A stretch of DNA of 64,000 bases from DASZTV01 sp035548125 (GTDB taxonomy: Bacteria > Actinomycetota > Actinomycetes > JAFAQI01). Position 1 is the stretch's first letter. Every line of letters begins with the position of its first letter. The notes beneath the pieces are model-generated. The model was not told the origin of the DNA and searched no databases. It saw only the letters and a program-made list of their open reading frames with translations. Position numbers and translations under genes: made by a program. Positions 32,511 through 40,703 of the stretch are shown in pieces. The DNA is taken from positions 1 through 64,000 of the forward strand of contig DASZTV010000051.1 in the NCBI GenBank assembly GCA_035548125.1. The letters are read 5' to 3'.

Positions 32511-32837
32511 TCAGCGACCGACGGCTTTCTCGAGCTGTGCCTTCGTCATGGACGACCGACCCTTCACGTTCTTGCGACGCGCCTCGGCGTACAGCTGGTC
32601 CTTGGTGCGTCCGCCCGGGCCCTTGTGGGACCGAAGCCCGCCGCGACGGCCGGAGGAGATGTCCTCGGTGGAGCTGCGGCTGGAGCGCTTCGCCTCGCCT
32701 GAGCGGGCGCGCTCCTTGTTCACCGTGCGTGCGGCGATCTCCTCTGCGGTGTCCTCGTTGCGGCCGCGCTCCTCGAGCCCGGACTTGATGTGCTCGTACT
32801 GGCGTTCCCGCTTCTTCGACCACGCTCGAATCGGCAT
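32511..32837 (-). CDS. Small basic protein with a SAP/Rho-N-like tail shared with Ku
   Basis: The 108-residue, highly charged protein begins MPIRAWSKKRERQYEHIKSG, and its C-terminus (QLYAEARRKNVKGRSSMTKA, then QLEKAVG) is a short helix-extended-helix motif of the SAP/Rho N-terminal kind. The divergent Ku protein ends with a near copy (IKGRSSMSKEEL). Homologs tend to be labelled plasmid stabilisation protein on slender grounds. ATG 32837 is preferred to ATG 32843 because GAGGAG sits 6 bases upstream of the former and abuts the latter. First gene of the operon opposite ku; nucleic acid binding is likely. Confidence 0.72.
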   Translation of the reverse strand: MPIRAWSKKRERQYEHIKSGLEERGRNEDTAEEIAARTVNKERARSGEAKRSSRSSTEDISSGRRGGLRSHKGPGGRTKDQLYAEARRKNVKGRSSMTKAQLEKAVGR

Positions 32838-32962
32838 CGTCATCTCCTCAGTCGTCAGATGAGTGCGCGATACCCGCCCGATTTCCGGCTATTCGTGGGT
32901 GCCTTGATCGCTAAGCCTGCGGTAGGAATCGTCCGATAGGGGAAAGAAGGTTGTGACGGATG

Positions 32963-32978
32963 CCGCCGCATGCGGCGG
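32963..32978. promoter_or_regulatory. 16-bp perfect palindrome before ku
   Basis: CCGCCGCATGCGGCGG lies 18 bases ahead of the Ku start in the divergent promoter region shared with the SAP-like/MFS operon. Its symmetry suits a dimeric regulator such as a winged-helix protein; it could also form a tight mRNA stem near the ribosome site. Confidence 0.4.
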
Positions 32979-32996
32979 TTGAGCAGGGAGTGGACG

Positions 32997-34007
32997 ATGC
33001 CGCGCGCGCTGTGGTCCGGAGTTCTCGCCTTCGGGCTCGTCAACGTCCCCGTCGCGCTGTTCAGCGCGACGAGTGAGAAGAGTGTGCGGTTCCACCAGCT
33101 CAACAAGGCGACCGGCAACCGGATTCGCTATCGCAAAGTCGACGACGCGACCGGTGACGAGGTGCCGACCTCCGAGATCGTGAGCGGCTACGACACCGGC
33201 GACGACGAGTACGTCGTGGTCGAGCGAGACGAGCTCGCCTCGGTGGCTCCCGGTCGCTCAGAGCTGATGGAGATCACCGACTTCGTCGAGCTGTCCGACA
33301 TCGACCCGACGTTCTACCGGCAGACCTACTATCTCGCGCCGCGCGGCAAAGGTGCCGACCGGGCGTACGCATTGCTGCGGCGCGCGATGTCGGACACCGG
33401 CAAGGCGGGCGTGGCGACCATGGTGATGCGCGACCGCGAGCACCTGGTCGTGCTGCGTCCCGCCGGTGACGCGCTCGTCGTCGAGTCGCTCTACTTCGCC
33501 GACGAGATTCGCGACCCCGAGGACGCGATCGGTGACCTGCCCGCCGACGACAGCTTTGCCGACCGTGAGCTCAAGATCGCCGAGCAGCTGATCGAGTCAC
33601 TCGCCGTCGAATGGGATCCGACGCGCTACAAGGACACCTACCGGGAGCGCGTGCAGGAGCTGATCGATTCCAAGCGTGAAGGCCGCAAGGTGGTCGCCGC
33701 CAAGAAGGCACCGCGCACCAACGTCATCGACCTGATGGCTGCGCTCGAGGAGTCCATCGCGGCCCGCGGCGGCCGCGGGAGCGCGAAGGCGGACAAGCCG
33801 GCCAAGGGCGGGAAGCCGGCGAAGGCCGCCAAGCCGGTGAAGCCGGCCGCGGCGGACGTGCTGGAGGAGCTCGGGTCGCTGTCGAAGGCCGACCTGCTCA
33901 AGCAGGCCGCGCAGCTCGACATCAAGGGCCGGTCCTCGATGAGCAAGGAGGAGCTCGCCGCGGCGATCGCGGCGGTGCCCAAGGCGAGGCGCGCCGCAGC
34001 GTCCTAG
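32997..34007 (+). CDS. ku: Ku protein, non-homologous end joining
   Basis: The 336-residue protein binds DNA ends as a ring-shaped homodimer and recruits ligase. The Ku core runs from PRALWSGVLAFGLVNVPVAL to about residue 245 (DPTRYKDTYRERVQELI). A Lys/Ala/Pro-rich linker follows, then a terminal SAP-like motif (KADLLKQAAQLDIKGRSSMS), a long C-terminal extension of the type that mediates DNA binding and bridging in actinobacteria. ATG 32997 has GGGAG about 8 bases upstream and begins the conserved MPRALW. Its TAG overlaps the polymerase-gene stop (CTAG). Confidence 0.95.
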   Translation: MPRALWSGVLAFGLVNVPVALFSATSEKSVRFHQLNKATGNRIRYRKVDDATGDEVPTSEIVSGYDTGDDEYVVVERDELASVAPGRSELMEITDFVELSDIDPTFYRQTYYLAPRGKGADRAYALLRRAMSDTGKAGVATMVMRDREHLVVLRPAGDALVVESLYFADEIRDPEDAIGDLPADDSFADRELKIAEQLIESLAVEWDPTRYKDTYRERVQELIDSKREGRKVVAAKKAPRTNVIDLMAALEESIAARGGRGSAKADKPAKGGKPAKAAKPVKPAAADVLEELGSLSKADLLKQAAQLDIKGRSSMSKEELAAAIAAVPKARRAAAS

Positions 34008-34933
34008 CGGCGGCGCTTCCCGCGCGGCCTGGGTCCGAGCAACGGGGCGAACAGGTCGCCGTGTCGCTCGATCCGGTCGAGGACGTCGGCTGCGAGGAAC
34101 CGCAGCGTCGCCGGGTCCTCCGACTCGGCGCAGCGCTCGACCTCCTCCCAGGTGACCGGGGTCGACACCGTGGGTGACGGAGTGGCGCGCAGTGAGTAGA
34201 CGGCGACGGTGGTCTTCGCCGGGTGGTTCTGGCTCCAGTCGATCAGCACCTTGCCCTGTCGCAGCTTCTTGTCCTGAAGGCTGACGACGAGGTCCGGATG
34301 CTCGGCCTCGAGCTCCTGAGCCAGCCCGTAGACCTCGTCCCGGATGTCCTGCCACGTCGCGTTCGGGCGGCGCGCGTAGACCTGCAACCCCTTGGAGCCA
34401 CTGGTCTTCGCGATCGGTGGGTTCCGCTTGCCGAGCCGTGGCCGGGCCATCAGTGCGATGCGGCAACACTCGACGATCGTGGTGCCCGGACCCGGGTCCA
34501 GGTCGATCACCAGGTGGTCGGGGTCGGTCGGCGGCGTCTGGCCGGCGCCGCAGTGCCAGAGCGGAACGTGCAGCTCCAGCGACGCCATGTTGGCCGCCCA
34601 GAGGAGGCTCGGCCGATCGCCGAGCAGCGGGTAGTCGATGAACTCCCGCCCGCCGCGCCCCGACTTCGACGCGACCCGCATCGCGGCCAGCCATTCCGGC
34701 GCATGCTTCGGTCGCTGCTTCTCGAAGAAGGTCTGCCCCGTGACCCCGTCGGGCCAGCGACGAAGCGTCACCGGTCGTGCCAGCAGGTGCGGCACCATCA
34801 CGTCGGCAACCCGTGCGTAGTAGTCGAGGACGTCGGCCTTCGTAAACTCCGCCTCGGGATAGAGCACCTTGTCGAGGTTCGACAGCATCAGGGTCCGGCC
34901 GTCGATCTCGGCCGCGACCTTCTTAGAGCTCAC
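34004..34933 (-). CDS. NHEJ DNA polymerase (LigD polymerase/primase domain)
   Basis: The 309-residue stand-alone protein is the archaeo-eukaryotic-primase-type polymerase of bacterial NHEJ, filling ends preferably with ribonucleotides. DHLVIDLDPGPGT holds the catalytic DxD, TSGSKGLQVYARR the nucleotide-binding His/Lys region (here SGSKGL), and LIDWSQNHPAKTTVAVYSLR the third carboxylate region. In M. tuberculosis this domain is fused to ligase and nuclease in LigD; here it is separate. GTG start at 34933, 18 bases after the ligase stop. Convergent with ku. Confidence 0.93.
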   Translation of the reverse strand: MSSKKVAAEIDGRTLMLSNLDKVLYPEAEFTKADVLDYYARVADVMVPHLLARPVTLRRWPDGVTGQTFFEKQRPKHAPEWLAAMRVASKSGRGGREFIDYPLLGDRPSLLWAANMASLELHVPLWHCGAGQTPPTDPDHLVIDLDPGPGTTIVECCRIALMARPRLGKRNPPIAKTSGSKGLQVYARRPNATWQDIRDEVYGLAQELEAEHPDLVVSLQDKKLRQGKVLIDWSQNHPAKTTVAVYSLRATPSPTVSTPVTWEEVERCAESEDPATLRFLAADVLDRIERHGDLFAPLLGPRPRGKRRR

Positions 34934-34951
34934 GTGTCCCGCCCGCCGTGC

Positions 34952-35971
34952 TCATCGGCTCCTGCCTCCGTCGGTGCTTTCCCTGACGACCTCGTCCGGC
35001 GCCTTGTCGGGTCGGATGCCCCGCCAGGTGGGATGCCGCAGCCGCCCGTCGCGCGTCCATTCGGTGAAGGCGACCTCCCCGACGATCTCGGGGTCGACGT
35101 AGTGCGCGAGAGTGCGGTCCTTCGGCTCGATCGGCGTCACGAACGGTGACTCCTCCCGGGTGAGCTTGACCAGGACCGACAGCAGCGCGTCGCGGCCTCG
35201 CTCGTCGAACCCGGTGCCGACCTTGCCGGCGTATCGCAGCCCGCCGTCCTCGGGAATGCCGAGCAGCAACGCTCCGAAGGTGTCGCTCAGCCGACCCTGT
35301 CCGGACAGCCAGCCCCCGATGACAACCTCCTGCATCCGGACCGCCTTGACCTTGATCCAGTCCTGGCTGCGGGCGCCGGCCTGGTAGCGGGAGGCGCGGC
35401 GCTTGGCCACGACCCCTTCGAGTCCCCGGCTGCTCGCTGCGGCGAACACGTCGCTTCCTGCAACATCCCGGTACGCGGGGCTGGTCGAGATGCCGTCGCT
35501 GTCGACGGCGAGCGAGACCAGCAGCTCCCGTCGTTCGTCGTAACTGCGGTCCAGCAGCGACTCCCCGTCCAGATGCATCACGTCGAAGATGACGTACGAC
35601 GCGGGGTACTCGGCGGCTCGACGTTCGATCACCGCGGCGTTGGTGAGGTTGAGCCGCGGCTGCAACAACCCGAACCGCGGGATCCCGTCACTGTCGAGGG
35701 CGACCAGCTCGCCGTCGACAGTCGTCGCCCGGCTCAGGGTTTCGGCGAGTGCGGCCAGCTCCGGAAAGGTGTGGGACAGGTCCAAACCGTTCCGGCTGTT
35801 CGCCATCAGGTGCCCGGCACCGTCGAGTCTCACGATCGCCCGGATGCCGTCCCATTTCGGCTCGAACGCCCAGGCTTCGTCGTTGCGCGGCAGTGCGCCG
35901 GCGGTGGCGAGCATCGGGGCGACCTCCGGTGGCATCCCGGCGGGATTCCGCGTCACGCGAGCTGCTGCCAC
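34952..35971 (-). CDS. ATP-dependent DNA ligase (LigD ligase-domain type)
   Basis: The 339-residue ligase has the nucleotidyltransferase motif FEPKWDGIRA with the adenylated Lys, VDGELVALD, YVIFDVMHLDG, EGVVAKRR and DWIKVKAVRMQEVVIGGW, then an OB-fold domain to the end. It seals DNA ends in NHEJ together with the adjacent polymerase. The start is uncertain: GTG 35971 is used, GTG 35956 and ATG 35935 are alternatives, none with a ribosome site. Upstream of the polymerase gene with an 18-base gap, so one operon. Confidence 0.93.
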   Translation of the reverse strand: MAAARVTRNPAGMPPEVAPMLATAGALPRNDEAWAFEPKWDGIRAIVRLDGAGHLMANSRNGLDLSHTFPELAALAETLSRATTVDGELVALDSDGIPRFGLLQPRLNLTNAAVIERRAAEYPASYVIFDVMHLDGESLLDRSYDERRELLVSLAVDSDGISTSPAYRDVAGSDVFAAASSRGLEGVVAKRRASRYQAGARSQDWIKVKAVRMQEVVIGGWLSGQGRLSDTFGALLLGIPEDGGLRYAGKVGTGFDERGRDALLSVLVKLTREESPFVTPIEPKDRTLAHYVDPEIVGEVAFTEWTRDGRLRHPTWRGIRPDKAPDEVVRESTDGGRSR

Positions 35972-36003
35972 GCTCGTGACGCTAGTGGTCTGGCCCCGCG
36001 CAG

Positions 36004-36022
36004 CCCGCCGTGGCGGGTTTTT
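36004..36022 (+). terminator. Terminator-like hairpin with T-run in the leader of the 36051 gene
   Basis: CCCGC-CGTG-GCGGG followed by TTTTT is an intrinsic-terminator-like element reading rightward, 28 bases before the next gene. No rightward gene lies upstream, so it could act as an attenuator in that gene's leader or block stray antisense transcripts. The stem is only 5 bp (6 with a 2-base loop). Confidence 0.4.
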
Positions 36023-36050
36023 CGCGGGAGCGTCCGGGCAGGTACCCAAG

Positions 36051-36332
36051 GTGTCTGCCAGCACCGATACCCGTATGCCCGCTGACTGGGAGGCGCTGCG
36101 CAACCGGCTTGCCGAGAGCTTCCCGGAGTTCAGCGCCGACGACGTGCTGACCGAGATCGTGCACGCTCATGACGCGGTGGAGTACGTCGGAACCCCCGAG
36201 GGCGAGCAGTACGAGCTGGTCGAGTTCATGGCGCGGTACGGCTTGATGGTGCGGTCGGGGCGGGTCACGCCCAGCGACCGGCTGGACCCCGAGCACCATG
36301 CGAGCCCGCGCCGTGCGCAGGGCGCGTCATGA
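36051..36332 (+). CDS. Small protein of unknown function
   Basis: The 93-residue acidic protein (MPADWEALRNRLAESFPEFS in the middle of the first half, HDAVEYVGTPEGEQYELVEF after it) has no family I recognise. GTG 36051 has AGGT 7 bases upstream; ATG 36075 would shorten it by 8 residues. It overlaps the end of the convergent DinB gene by 6 bases. Confidence 0.55.
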   Translation: MSASTDTRMPADWEALRNRLAESFPEFSADDVLTEIVHAHDAVEYVGTPEGEQYELVEFMARYGLMVRSGRVTPSDRLDPEHHASPRRAQGAS

Positions 36333-36839
36333 CTGTCGGGTGACCACGCCGCGCACGTACGACGCCTGGCCGATGTGTTGCAAATCGTCGGAGATCACGC
36401 TGATCAGCCTGGTTCCCAGGGTGACGGGTGGGTCCCACGACTCATCGACCACGCGCTCGAGATCGGAGTCGGTCAGTCCGGCGACGTAGTCACGGGTGCG
36501 TTCGTACACCGCGTCGTGGTAGCTGATCAGCGGCTCGATCGAGCTCGGTGCCACCTGGCCGACGTCCGTCGAGGACTGCCCGTAGCCGGTGGCGTCGGGG
36601 TCGAAGGGCAGACCGAACTTGTCTGCCCAGCCGCCCTCGTGCCAGACCTGCCGGTGGCCCGCAACCTCCGCGACGTGATCGTCCTGGACCCGGGTGAGAT
36701 GCCACACCAGCCAGGCGATCGTGTTGGCGTCGGGATCGATCCGTGCGGTGAGCTCGCGGCTGCCGATCCCGTCGAGGGCCTGGTGGACCAGCTGCTGGAT
36801 GCGGTCGAAAGCCTGGGCGAGCAGCTCCGCGCTTGTCAT
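36327..36839 (-). CDS. DinB/DUF664 family protein, mycothiol-transferase-like
   Basis: The 170-residue four-helix protein matches the DinB-like DUF664 group: IAWLVWHLTRVQDDHVAEVA with His47, and ISVISDDLQHIGQASYVRG near the C-terminus supplying further metal ligands. Family members are metal-dependent thiol transferases (mycothiol or bacillithiol). It follows the REC-GGDEF-EAL gene by 9 bases on the same strand and is probably co-transcribed. Confidence 0.85.
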   Translation of the reverse strand: MTSAELLAQAFDRIQQLVHQALDGIGSRELTARIDPDANTIAWLVWHLTRVQDDHVAEVAGHRQVWHEGGWADKFGLPFDPDATGYGQSSTDVGQVAPSSIEPLISYHDAVYERTRDYVAGLTDSDLERVVDESWDPPVTLGTRLISVISDDLQHIGQASYVRGVVTRQS

Positions 36840-36848
36840 GGGACGGTC

Positions 36849-38627
36849 CTACCCCGGCTCGGTCGCGGTCATCCCGTCGATCGGCGCGCGACGCCCGGCG
36901 ACCTCCGTTGCCAGCTCGGCGATCGGCTTGGGTCGCGCCCACAGGTACCCCTGTCCGAGGTCGCACCCGAGGTCGGCGAGGGTGTCGCGCTGCTGCTGGG
37001 TCTCCACGCCGGCGGCGACCGCATGCATGCCGAGCTCGTGGGCGATGTCGATCAGCGCCCGCGCGATGGTGGCAGCGCCCCGACCGGTCGCGAGGTCCGC
37101 GACCAGCAGGTGATGGATCTTGAGGTAGTCCAGGTCTAGGGTGCGTAGCCGGCGCAGGGAGCCGATGTCGCCACCGAACTCGTCGAGCGCGATCCGCGCG
37201 CCGAGGGCGTGCACCGCCTCGATCTGGGCCCGCGCCCGCTCCGGGTCCCGCGCCAGATCCGCGACGTCCACGACCAGACGCGATCCTTCGAGTCCGCTCT
37301 CGGCGAGCGCCTCCGACACCATGTCGCCGAACTCGCTGTGCCGGACGCTGCGCCCGGACACGTTGACGGTCACGGTCAGCCCCTGCACGTTCGCGACCGC
37401 GCGACACGCCGCCGTGAGCGCCCAGCGGTCGAGCTCGACGATCAGTCCCTTGGTCTCGGCGAGGTCGACGAAGTCGCTGGGCTCGAGCAGGCCGTACTTG
37501 GGATGCGGCCAGCGGGCCAGCGCCTCCACGCCGCGCCACTCGCCGGTCTGCAGATCGACCACCGGCTGGAAGTACATCTCGAAGTCGCCGCGCATGATCG
37601 CGTCGCCGAGCTCGATCCGGAGCTGCGAGCGCAGCTCGCTGGCCGATCGCATCGACGGATCGAAGATCTCGTACCGGTTCTTGCCTCGCGCCTTCGCGGC
37701 GTACATCGCGGCGTCAGCCTCGACCAGAAGCTCCTCGGAGGAGACGTCGCGGCCTCCGAGCATCGTCATGCCCACGCTGAGGCGGACCAGCACCTCCTCC
37801 TCGCCGAGCCGGATCGGGGAGCTCACCGACTCGTACAGGCGGTCGACCACCTCGAGTGCGTCCGGCAGCGACGTGTCCTCGAGGAGGACGGCGAACTCGT
37901 CGCCGCCGAACCGCGCGATGGTGTCGGCCGGGCGGACGCAGCCGCGCAGCCGTTCCCCGATCGCGCGGAGGAGCTCGTCGCCCGCGCTGTGGCCGAAGCT
38001 GTCGTTGACGTCCTTGAAGTCGTCGAGGTCGAAGAAGCACACCACGAGGTCGGACAGCCCGCGGCGCTCGAGCGCGTGTTGCGCCCGGTCGGCGAACAGA
38101 GCGCGGTTGGCGAGGCCGGTCAGTGCGTCGTGGGACGCCTGTCGGCGAAGCTCGGCTTCGAGGTGGCGGCGGAGGTCTTCGGCCGCGAGGCGCTCCTTGA
38201 CCCGCTGTTCGGTACGCGACACGCCTGCCGCGACGGAGTCGAGCAGCTCCTCGACGGGCACCGGCTTGGTGAGGTACTGGTCGATCTGACCGACCGCCGC
38301 GATCGCGGAGTCCAGTGACGCGTATCCGGTCAACAGGATCAGCGAGACGTCGGCGTCGATCGAGCGGATCGCCGCGCACAGGTCGAGACCGGTCATGTCC
38401 GGCAGTCGTTGGTCGCAGATGACGACCGCCGGATGCAGCTCGCGCTCACGCACGATCGCGGCGCCCGCGCTCGTCACGCCGATCGCGCTCAGCCCCCGGC
38501 TGGTGAGGATCTCGACCAGGGTCCCCGCCATGGCGGGGTCGTCGTCGACCACCAGGACCTGGACGCCCCGAGCGGACGCGGGGTCCGCGTCCGGCGGGGC
38601 CTCCTCGCCGGCCGTCTGGTCGTCCAC
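36849..38627 (-). CDS. Response regulator REC-GGDEF-EAL with a decayed EAL domain
   Basis: The 592-residue protein has a receiver domain (about 20-140; phosphoacceptor Asp72 in VVICDQRLPDMTG, Lys in YLTKPVP), a GGDEF domain (about 165-325) with an intact FGGDEF, and an EAL domain (about 345-580). The EAL domain keeps GVEALARW but has VDVADL where EITE is expected, DEFGGD for DDFGTG, KIHHLL for KIDRSF, and AAGVET for AEGVE. It is therefore likely a c-di-GMP receptor or allosteric domain, with cyclase output controlled by phosphorylation. Divergent from the kinase/regulator pair at 38713, a candidate phosphodonor. GTG start. Confidence 0.92.
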   Translation of the reverse strand: MDDQTAGEEAPPDADPASARGVQVLVVDDDPAMAGTLVEILTSRGLSAIGVTSAGAAIVRERELHPAVVICDQRLPDMTGLDLCAAIRSIDADVSLILLTGYASLDSAIAAVGQIDQYLTKPVPVEELLDSVAAGVSRTEQRVKERLAAEDLRRHLEAELRRQASHDALTGLANRALFADRAQHALERRGLSDLVVCFFDLDDFKDVNDSFGHSAGDELLRAIGERLRGCVRPADTIARFGGDEFAVLLEDTSLPDALEVVDRLYESVSSPIRLGEEEVLVRLSVGMTMLGGRDVSSEELLVEADAAMYAAKARGKNRYEIFDPSMRSASELRSQLRIELGDAIMRGDFEMYFQPVVDLQTGEWRGVEALARWPHPKYGLLEPSDFVDLAETKGLIVELDRWALTAACRAVANVQGLTVTVNVSGRSVRHSEFGDMVSEALAESGLEGSRLVVDVADLARDPERARAQIEAVHALGARIALDEFGGDIGSLRRLRTLDLDYLKIHHLLVADLATGRGAATIARALIDIAHELGMHAVAAGVETQQQRDTLADLGCDLGQGYLWARPKPIAELATEVAGRRAPIDGMTATEPG

Positions 38628-38662
38628 CCAACAAGGATGCCGTGCAATTTCCTCCGGCGCAC

Positions 38663-38689
38663 GTGCCCTATCACCGATTTAATGGGCAC
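38663..38689. promoter_or_regulatory. Inverted repeat between divergent signalling genes
   Basis: GTGCCC (38663-38668) and GGGCAC (38684-38689) flank an AT-rich 15-base core (TATCACCGATTTAAT) in the 85-base gap between the REC-GGDEF-EAL gene and the histidine kinase gene. It has the shape of an operator overlapping a -10 region. Confidence 0.3.
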
Positions 38690-38712
38690 ACGCGACCGGG
38701 CGGAGGGGCCAC

Positions 38713-40335
38713 ATGGGAAAGGCGCGGGAGGCTCGGCTGCGTTGGCCGACGCTTGCCGTCGTCGTCGTCCTCACGGTCATTACGGGAGTTTCCGGGTTCG
38801 GTGTCCGCCACGCCAGCCGCGCCGAGGAGCGACGGTTGCTGCACGAGCGCGCCGCGGAGATCGCGCTCATCCTCACCGACACGTTCTCCGGCTTGCAGAC
38901 CCAACTGTCCACGATGGCGGCCGAAACCGAGCTCAACGGGGCTGACGCGAAGGCGTTCCTCGGAGCCGCGAATGCGCTGTCACCGGCCGGCGGTGGCTTC
39001 GCATCCCCCGCGGGGCTGGCCCGCGTCGACCCGTCGACCGACGCCGTGACGTTCCTGGCGACCACCGGGTCGCTCGAGCGGACTCCGTCGGTCGAAGCGG
39101 TCGCGGTGATTCGCCGGGCGGCGGCAGTGAGCCCGCCCAAGGTCGCCTCCTCGGTGTTCGGAAGCGGCGCGAGGCGCTCGTTCGGGCTCGCCTACCCGGT
39201 CGGGGTACACGGCCTCGTGGTCTACGAGCAGCTGCCCATCGACCTGGAGGCGGCCGCATCCGCGGCGACGGCGAGCGAGCCGTTCCATGAGCTGAACGTC
39301 GCACTCTACGCGGCTGCCAGGCGCGACCCGCGGGCGCTCCTGCTGACGACCAATGGGACGGTGCCCTCCTCCGGCGACATCGCGACGGCGTCGGCTCCGT
39401 TCGGGGCCGACACCTGGCTCGTCGCCATCCGTGCGACCAGCCCGTTGAACGGCTCGTTCGCCTCGAAGTCCTACCTGCTCGTGTTGCTCGGCGGCGCGTT
39501 GATCACGGTGGTGCTCGGGTTCTTGGTCGAGATCCTGCTTCGGCGTCGCGACTACGCGATGGAGCTCGTCGCCGAGCGCACCGAGGCGCTGCAGCAGTCC
39601 CTCGGCGAGCTGGAGCGCGCGCAGGAGCAGCTGGTGCAGAGCACCCGACTGGCTGCCATCGGTCAGCTCGCATCGGCGATCGGGCACGAACTGCGTAACC
39701 CGCTGGGGGTGATCACGAATGCGCACTATCTGCTGCGCACAGAGCTGGAACGGCAGGGGAGCGGACCCGACGCGTTCCGCCATCTCACGACAGCGGAGCG
39801 GGAGGTCGGCGCCTCGACGCTGATCGTCTCCGACCTGCTCGACTACGCGCGCGGCCGGGAGCCCGTGACGTCGGCGGTGGATGTGGTCGACCTGATCAGC
39901 GAGGTGCAGACGGTGCTTCCGGCGCCGCCGGAGATCACCGTGGAGCGTCACGACGCCGGCGGCGACTCGCTCGCCCAGGCCGACCGCGACCAGCTTCGCC
40001 AGGTGTTGCTGAACCTGCTGTCCAACGCGTACGAGGCGATGCCCGGAGGGGGCACTGTCACGATCTCGACCGAGGCGGCCGCCGACCTGCTGCGGATCCG
40101 CGTATCCGACACCGGCGTCGGCATGGACGAGGAGACGCAACAGCAGTTGTTCGAGCCCTTCTTCACGCGCAAGACGAAGGGCATCGGCCTCGGGATGTCG
40201 GTCACGAAGCGGATCGTCGAGACGCATCATGGGGTCATCAGTGTTGAGAGCGCGCTCGGAGCGGGAACCACGTTCACGGTCGATCTCCCGATCGCCCGTC
40301 CCGTGCCCGCCGTCGTCCTGGGGGAGCAGCCGTGA
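38713..40335 (+). CDS. Membrane sensor histidine kinase
   Basis: The 540-residue kinase has a first transmembrane helix (LAVVVVLTVITGVSGFGV, residues about 15-32), an exported sensor domain of about 220 residues, a second helix (LLVLLGGALITVVLGFLVEI, about 256-275), a coiled-coil linker, a HisKA domain with phospho-acceptor His325 in AIGHELRNPLGVI, and a HATPase domain (NLLSNAYEAM N box, DTGVGM, KGIGLGMSV). It resembles NtrB/ZraS-like kinases. Its TGA overlaps the response regulator start (GTGA). ATG 38713 begins the basic N-terminus before helix 1. Confidence 0.92.
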   Translation: MGKAREARLRWPTLAVVVVLTVITGVSGFGVRHASRAEERRLLHERAAEIALILTDTFSGLQTQLSTMAAETELNGADAKAFLGAANALSPAGGGFASPAGLARVDPSTDAVTFLATTGSLERTPSVEAVAVIRRAAAVSPPKVASSVFGSGARRSFGLAYPVGVHGLVVYEQLPIDLEAAASAATASEPFHELNVALYAAARRDPRALLLTTNGTVPSSGDIATASAPFGADTWLVAIRATSPLNGSFASKSYLLVLLGGALITVVLGFLVEILLRRRDYAMELVAERTEALQQSLGELERAQEQLVQSTRLAAIGQLASAIGHELRNPLGVITNAHYLLRTELERQGSGPDAFRHLTTAEREVGASTLIVSDLLDYARGREPVTSAVDVVDLISEVQTVLPAPPEITVERHDAGGDSLAQADRDQLRQVLLNLLSNAYEAMPGGGTVTISTEAAADLLRIRVSDTGVGMDEETQQQLFEPFFTRKTKGIGLGMSVTKRIVETHHGVISVESALGAGTTFTVDLPIARPVPAVVLGEQP

Positions 40336-40691
40336 GCCACTCAGTTCTCGTCGTGGATGACGAGTACGGGATGCGGGAGACGCTTGTCGACATCCTCACC
40401 AGCGCCGGGTACACGGTGACCCACGCCGGCGACGGCGTCGAAGCGCTCGAGCTGGCCCGGACCCATCCCTACGACGTCATCGTCATGGACATCCGGATGC
40501 CGGTGATGACCGGCGTCGAGGTGCTGAAGTCGCTCAAGCACCCACCGCCGCAGATCGTGCTGATGACGGGGTACGCGGTGGAGGAGCAGCTTCAGCAGGC
40601 GCGCGAGAACAACGCGTTCGCCATCATGCAGAAGCCGTTCCAGGTGCCGTACCTGCTTCGGGTCGTGGCGGAGGCGATCAACGCCGCCTGA
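40332..40691 (+). CDS. Single-domain response regulator (CheY-like)
   Basis: The 119-residue receiver domain has acidic pocket VVDDE, phosphoacceptor Asp53 in VIVMDIRMPVMTG, Thr in LMTGYA and Lys in IMQKPFQ. There is no output domain, so it acts by protein contact or as a phosphate relay. The start overlaps the kinase stop, which makes it the cognate partner. A relay to the divergent REC-GGDEF-EAL protein is possible but would need a phosphotransferase. Confidence 0.93.
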   Translation: MSHSVLVVDDEYGMRETLVDILTSAGYTVTHAGDGVEALELARTHPYDVIVMDIRMPVMTGVEVLKSLKHPPPQIVLMTGYAVEEQLQQARENNAFAIMQKPFQVPYLLRVVAEAINAA

Positions 40692-40703
40692 CCGGTCCGA
40701 GGC

